Assembly: GCA_002381045.1 (NCBI GenBank)
Contig: DFWT01000242.1
Coordinates: 28,934-53,549, forward strand
Source of the DNA: Rhodoferax sp. UBA4127
Lineage (GTDB): Bacteria > Pseudomonadota > Gammaproteobacteria > Burkholderiales > Burkholderiaceae_C
Length of the DNA stretch: 24,616 nucleotides
Direction of reading: 5' to 3'
The stretch's first letter is position 1. Each line of letters begins with the position of its first letter. Below the pieces are notes generated by a model that was not told where the DNA came from, did no database searches, and saw only the letters and a program-made list of their open reading frames with translations. A program made the translations under genes and the position numbers. Positions 22,944-24,616 of this stretch are shown piece by piece.

Positions 22944-24074
22944 ATGCAAATGAAATTGAAAATTACCGTTGCGGCCGCCATTGCCGCTGCTGCTGGCGTT
23001 GCCTTGGCGCAAGACATGGTTGTCAAAATCGGCCACGTGGCTCCGATGTCTGGTGGTCAAGCCCACTACGGCAAGGACAACGAAAACGGCGTGCGCATGG
23101 CGATCGAAGACCTGAATGCACAAAAGGTGAAAATTGGCGGGAAAACAATTAAGTTTGAAATTGCTGCTGAAGACGATGCGGCTGATCCGAAACAGGGCAC
23201 AGCGGTTGCACAAAAATTGTGCGATGCCAAAGTTGCGGGCATTGTGGGTCACCTGAATTCGGGTACTACCATCCCGGCATCCAAGATTTATAACGATTGC
23301 GGCATCCCCCACATCACTGGTGCTGCTACCAACCCCAACCTGACCAAGCCAGGTTACAAAACCACTTACCGCATCATTGCCAATGACAACGCTTTGGGAG
23401 CTGGTCTGGCCTTTTATGCCGCAGACACCATGAAGCTAAAGCGCATCGCCGTCATTGATGACCGTACGGCCTATGGTCAAGGTGTCGCCGAGGTGTTCTC
23501 GAAGATTGCAAAAACCAAAGGCATTGAGATTGTGGATCAACAGTTCACAACCGACAAAGCCACCGACTTCATGGCGATTTTGACTGCCATCAAGTCCAAA
23601 AAGCCTGATGGTGTTTTCTACGGTGGTATGGACGCACAAGCTGGTGCGATGTTGCGCCAGATGGATCAGTTGGGTATGTCTAGCGTGAAATTCTTCGGTG
23701 GTGATGGCATTTGCACCACTGAAATCATCAAGATCGCTTCGGGTGCCAAGAGCCTGGATGGTGTGGTTTGTGCGGAAGGTGGTTCTTCCATTGCCAAGAT
23801 GCCAGGCGGCACGGCATGGAAAGCCAAGTACGACGCCAAGTACCCCGGCCAGTTCCAGATTTACAGCCCATACACCTATGACGCCACCTTCGTTCTGGTG
23901 GATGCTATGAAGCGTGCTGACTCGGTTGACCCCAAGGTTTACACACCTAAGCTGATGGAAACCAGCTACAAGGGTGTGACTGCGACCATCGCATTTGAGC
24001 CTACAGGCGAGATGAAGAACCCATCCATGACTCTGTCAACCTACAAGGATGGCAAGAAGATCGCCTTGAACTGA
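22944..24074 (+). CDS. Branched-chain amino acid type ABC transporter substrate-binding protein (LivK/BraC-like)
   Basis: A 376-residue periplasmic type I binding protein. The signal peptide MQMKLKITVAAAIAAAAGVALA is cut before Q23 and has no lipobox, so the protein is soluble. KIGHVAPMSGGQAHYGKDNENG, GTTIPASKIYND, ITGAATNPNLT and YRIIANDNALG follow the LivJ/LivK layout, including the serine/threonine ligand loop (about 95-120). TTGGAG at 22932-22937 lies 6 bases before the ATG and sets this start over the TTG at 22932. The gene has its own terminator at 24095-24116, and no permease or ATPase gene follows, so it is an orphan or its partners lie elsewhere. The substrate could be Leu/Ile/Val or another small amide. 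Confidence 0.92.
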   Translation: MQMKLKITVAAAIAAAAGVALAQDMVVKIGHVAPMSGGQAHYGKDNENGVRMAIEDLNAQKVKIGGKTIKFEIAAEDDAADPKQGTAVAQKLCDAKVAGIVGHLNSGTTIPASKIYNDCGIPHITGAATNPNLTKPGYKTTYRIIANDNALGAGLAFYAADTMKLKRIAVIDDRTAYGQGVAEVFSKIAKTKGIEIVDQQFTTDKATDFMAILTAIKSKKPDGVFYGGMDAQAGAMLRQMDQLGMSSVKFFGGDGICTTEIIKIASGAKSLDGVVCAEGGSSIAKMPGGTAWKAKYDAKYPGQFQIYSPYTYDATFVLVDAMKRADSVDPKVYTPKLMETSYKGVTATIAFEPTGEMKNPSMTLSTYKDGKKIALN

Positions 24075-24094
24075 TCTTTTCTGCCAATATAAAG

Positions 24095-24116
24095 ACCGCC
24101 TACGGGCGGTTTTTTT
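24095..24116 (+). terminator. Rho-independent terminator of the binding-protein gene
   Basis: A perfect 6-bp stem, ACCGCC (24095-24100) and GGCGGT (24105-24110), closes a TACG tetraloop and is followed by a run of T at 24111-24116. It starts 20 bases after the stop codon of the substrate-binding protein gene. It should separate that gene from tRNA-Ser. Confidence 0.92.
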
Positions 24117-24162
24117 ATGAGCAGATGCCATCCGCCAGGGTCAGCGGGGACACCCTGTCAGT

Positions 24163-24168
24163 TAGAAT
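24163..24168 (+). promoter_or_regulatory. Possible -10 box of the tRNA-Ser promoter
   Basis: TAGAAT matches 5 of 6 bases of TATAAT and ends 10 bases before the tRNA 5' end, a sensible distance for a short leader. No good -35 is seen at 17 bases upstream, so the call is tentative. Confidence 0.4.
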
Positions 24169-24178
24169 CTTGCCCTTC

Positions 24179-24268
24179 GGAGCGGTGGATGAGTGGTTTA
24201 AGTCACACGCCTGGAAAGCGTGCGGGGAGTTAAATCCCCCGGGGGTTCGAATCCCCCCTGCTCCGCCA
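24179..24268 (+). tRNA. tRNA-Ser (anticodon GGA)
   Basis: A 90-base class II tRNA including encoded CCA. The acceptor stem is GGAGCGG (24179-24185) paired with CTGCTCC with one G-U pair, and the discriminator is G. The anticodon stem CACGC/GCGTG encloses loop CTGGAAA with anticodon GGA at 24213-24215, reading UCC and UCU. The long variable arm GGGGA...TCCCC and the T arm GGGGG-TTCGAAT-CCCCC are complete. Its 3' end is followed within 15 bases by a terminator hairpin and then by repeats, a setting often used as an attachment site by tyrosine integrases. Confidence 0.97.
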
Positions 24269-24278
24269 GATAGTTTAG

Positions 24279-24318
24279 AAAATCCCTTGTAAATCAATGA
24301 CTTACAGGGGATTTTTTT
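24279..24318 (+). terminator. Terminator downstream of tRNA-Ser
   Basis: AATCCCTTGTAA (24281-24292) pairs with TTACAGGGGATT (24302-24313), 12 bp with one T-G wobble, around a 9-base loop. Two further A-T pairs extend the base of the stem, and a T tract covers 24312-24318. This is a strong intrinsic terminator for the tRNA transcript. Confidence 0.88.
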
Positions 24319-24390
24319 CGTCCGTACGTTGTGGGCGATTGATTTTGATGGATTAAATTTCCGTAGAAATCCGTAAAAATTCGGGTTGAG

Positions 24391-24468
24391 TGTCCCCGTT
24401 TTGTCCCGGCACTGTCCCCGTTTTGTCCCCGTACTTGCCTTTTTGGTGTCCCCGTGTTGTCCCCGTTT
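24391..24468. repeat. Phased 11-bp direct-repeat array (TGTCCCCG)
   Basis: TGTCCCCG or a one-base variant begins at 24391, 24402, 24413, 24424, 24447 and 24458. Four intervals are exactly 11 bp and one is 23 bp (two units plus one base, the missing unit being TTGCCTTTTTGG). All six point the same way, so they would present the same face of the helix. The period is not a multiple of three, so it is not a peptide repeat. A tandem TCCGTAGAAA/TCCGTAAAAA pair lies just to the left (about 24359-24379). Such arrays serve as binding sites for integrases (arm sites), Rep proteins or regulators; which applies is not known. Confidence 0.8.
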
Positions 24469-24495
24469 GTAAGGTTTGACTTAAATCCAATTTTT

Positions 24496-24616
24496 TTACG
24501 GTGATGCGAATTTTTTGACGATGCCTTCAGCCCGCGCTCTATTCTTCGAACCAAGCCAATCCTGCAAAACGCCCAGATTGTCTTGCCCCATTCGGGTAAC
24601 GATCGCTATCGCAACA
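24496..24616 (-). CDS. C-terminal fragment of an unidentified protein
   Basis: An open frame enters from the right edge and ends in TAA at 24496-24498. The last 39 residues include MGQDNLGVLQDWLGSKNRA followed by RAEGIVKKFASP, a plausible amphipathic helix with a basic tail. The gene points towards tRNA-Ser. The family cannot be recognised from so little. An integrase or other mobile-element protein is possible from context only. A competing frame in the same DNA closes sooner. Confidence 0.4.
   Translation of the reverse strand, partial: VAIAIVTRMGQDNLGVLQDWLGSKNRARAEGIVKKFASP

Noticed and set aside
24115..24297. Open frame antisense to tRNA-Ser (GGIRTPGGFNSPHAFQACD)
   Set aside because: It is the well-known spurious protein obtained by translating the reverse strand of a tRNA-Ser; the tRNA explains the sequence.
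24294..24554. 86-codon minus-strand frame over the TGTCCCCG array
   Set aside because: Composition is driven by the repeats and a terminator hairpin; there is no protein-like pattern, and the repeat period of 11 does not keep frame.
1..24616. CRISPR array, insertion sequence or transposase
   Set aside because: No spaced identical repeats of CRISPR type, no transposase-like protein and no terminal inverted repeats were seen.

Overview
The window looks like a chromosomal segment from a betaproteobacterium of the order Burkholderiales, probably Comamonadaceae (Rhodoferax/Polaromonas-like). This rests on family resemblance of the housekeeping proteins, the moderately high GC and one dispersed intergenic element; no database search was possible. 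Every gene from position 1 to 20998 is on the minus strand, and the genes from 21024 to 24268 are on the plus strand.

Region 1 (about 16052 down to 1, minus strand, running off the left edge) is a Wzx/Wzy-type surface-polysaccharide locus. In transcription order it holds a WcaJ-type initiating glycosyl-1-phosphate transferase, the export set wza-wzb-wzc, ugd, then ddhA-ddhB-ddhC (glucose-1-P to CDP-glucose, to CDP-4-keto-6-deoxyglucose, to the 3-deoxy intermediate), a UDP-glucuronate 4-epimerase, an RmlC-like 5-epimerase, an Abe/Prt/AscF-like reductase, a hexapeptide acetyltransferase and a Wzx-type flippase. The predicted precursors are UDP-GlcA, UDP-GalA and a CDP-3,6-dideoxyhexose. The epimerase-reductase pair favours CDP-ascarylose, but abequose or paratose are not excluded. 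The DdhD/E3 reductase, Wzy polymerase and glycosyltransferases are not in the window.

Two things break up this locus. First, two complete toxin-antitoxin modules, VapBC-type and MntA-HepT-type, sit back to back (6133-4629) between ddhC and the UDP-GlcA epimerase. Second, a sharply bounded AT-rich tract (about 575 to 1990) contains the acetyltransferase and the 5' half of the flippase gene. On its upstream side is a 32-codon reading frame, translationally coupled to the reductase, whose N-terminus resembles that of a flippase. I read this as the stump of the resident wzx, left when a foreign wzx-acetyltransferase cassette recombined in and produced a mosaic flippase.

Region 2 (18726-16237, minus) has three overlapping genes with a sulfur theme: a CbiX-type sirohydrochlorin chelatase, a CysB/Cbl-type LysR regulator and a methionine-aminotransferase-like PLP enzyme. 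Region 3 is lptF-lptG (minus), the LPS-export permeases, head to head with pepA (plus) with only 25 bases between start codons. Region 4 (plus) is pepA, a small unrecognised protein, a periplasmic branched-chain amino acid type binding protein with a clear terminator, and tRNA-Ser(GGA) with its own terminator. To the right of the tRNA is a phased array of 11-bp TGTCCCCG repeats and the C-terminus of an unidentified minus-strand gene, possibly the edge of an integrated element.
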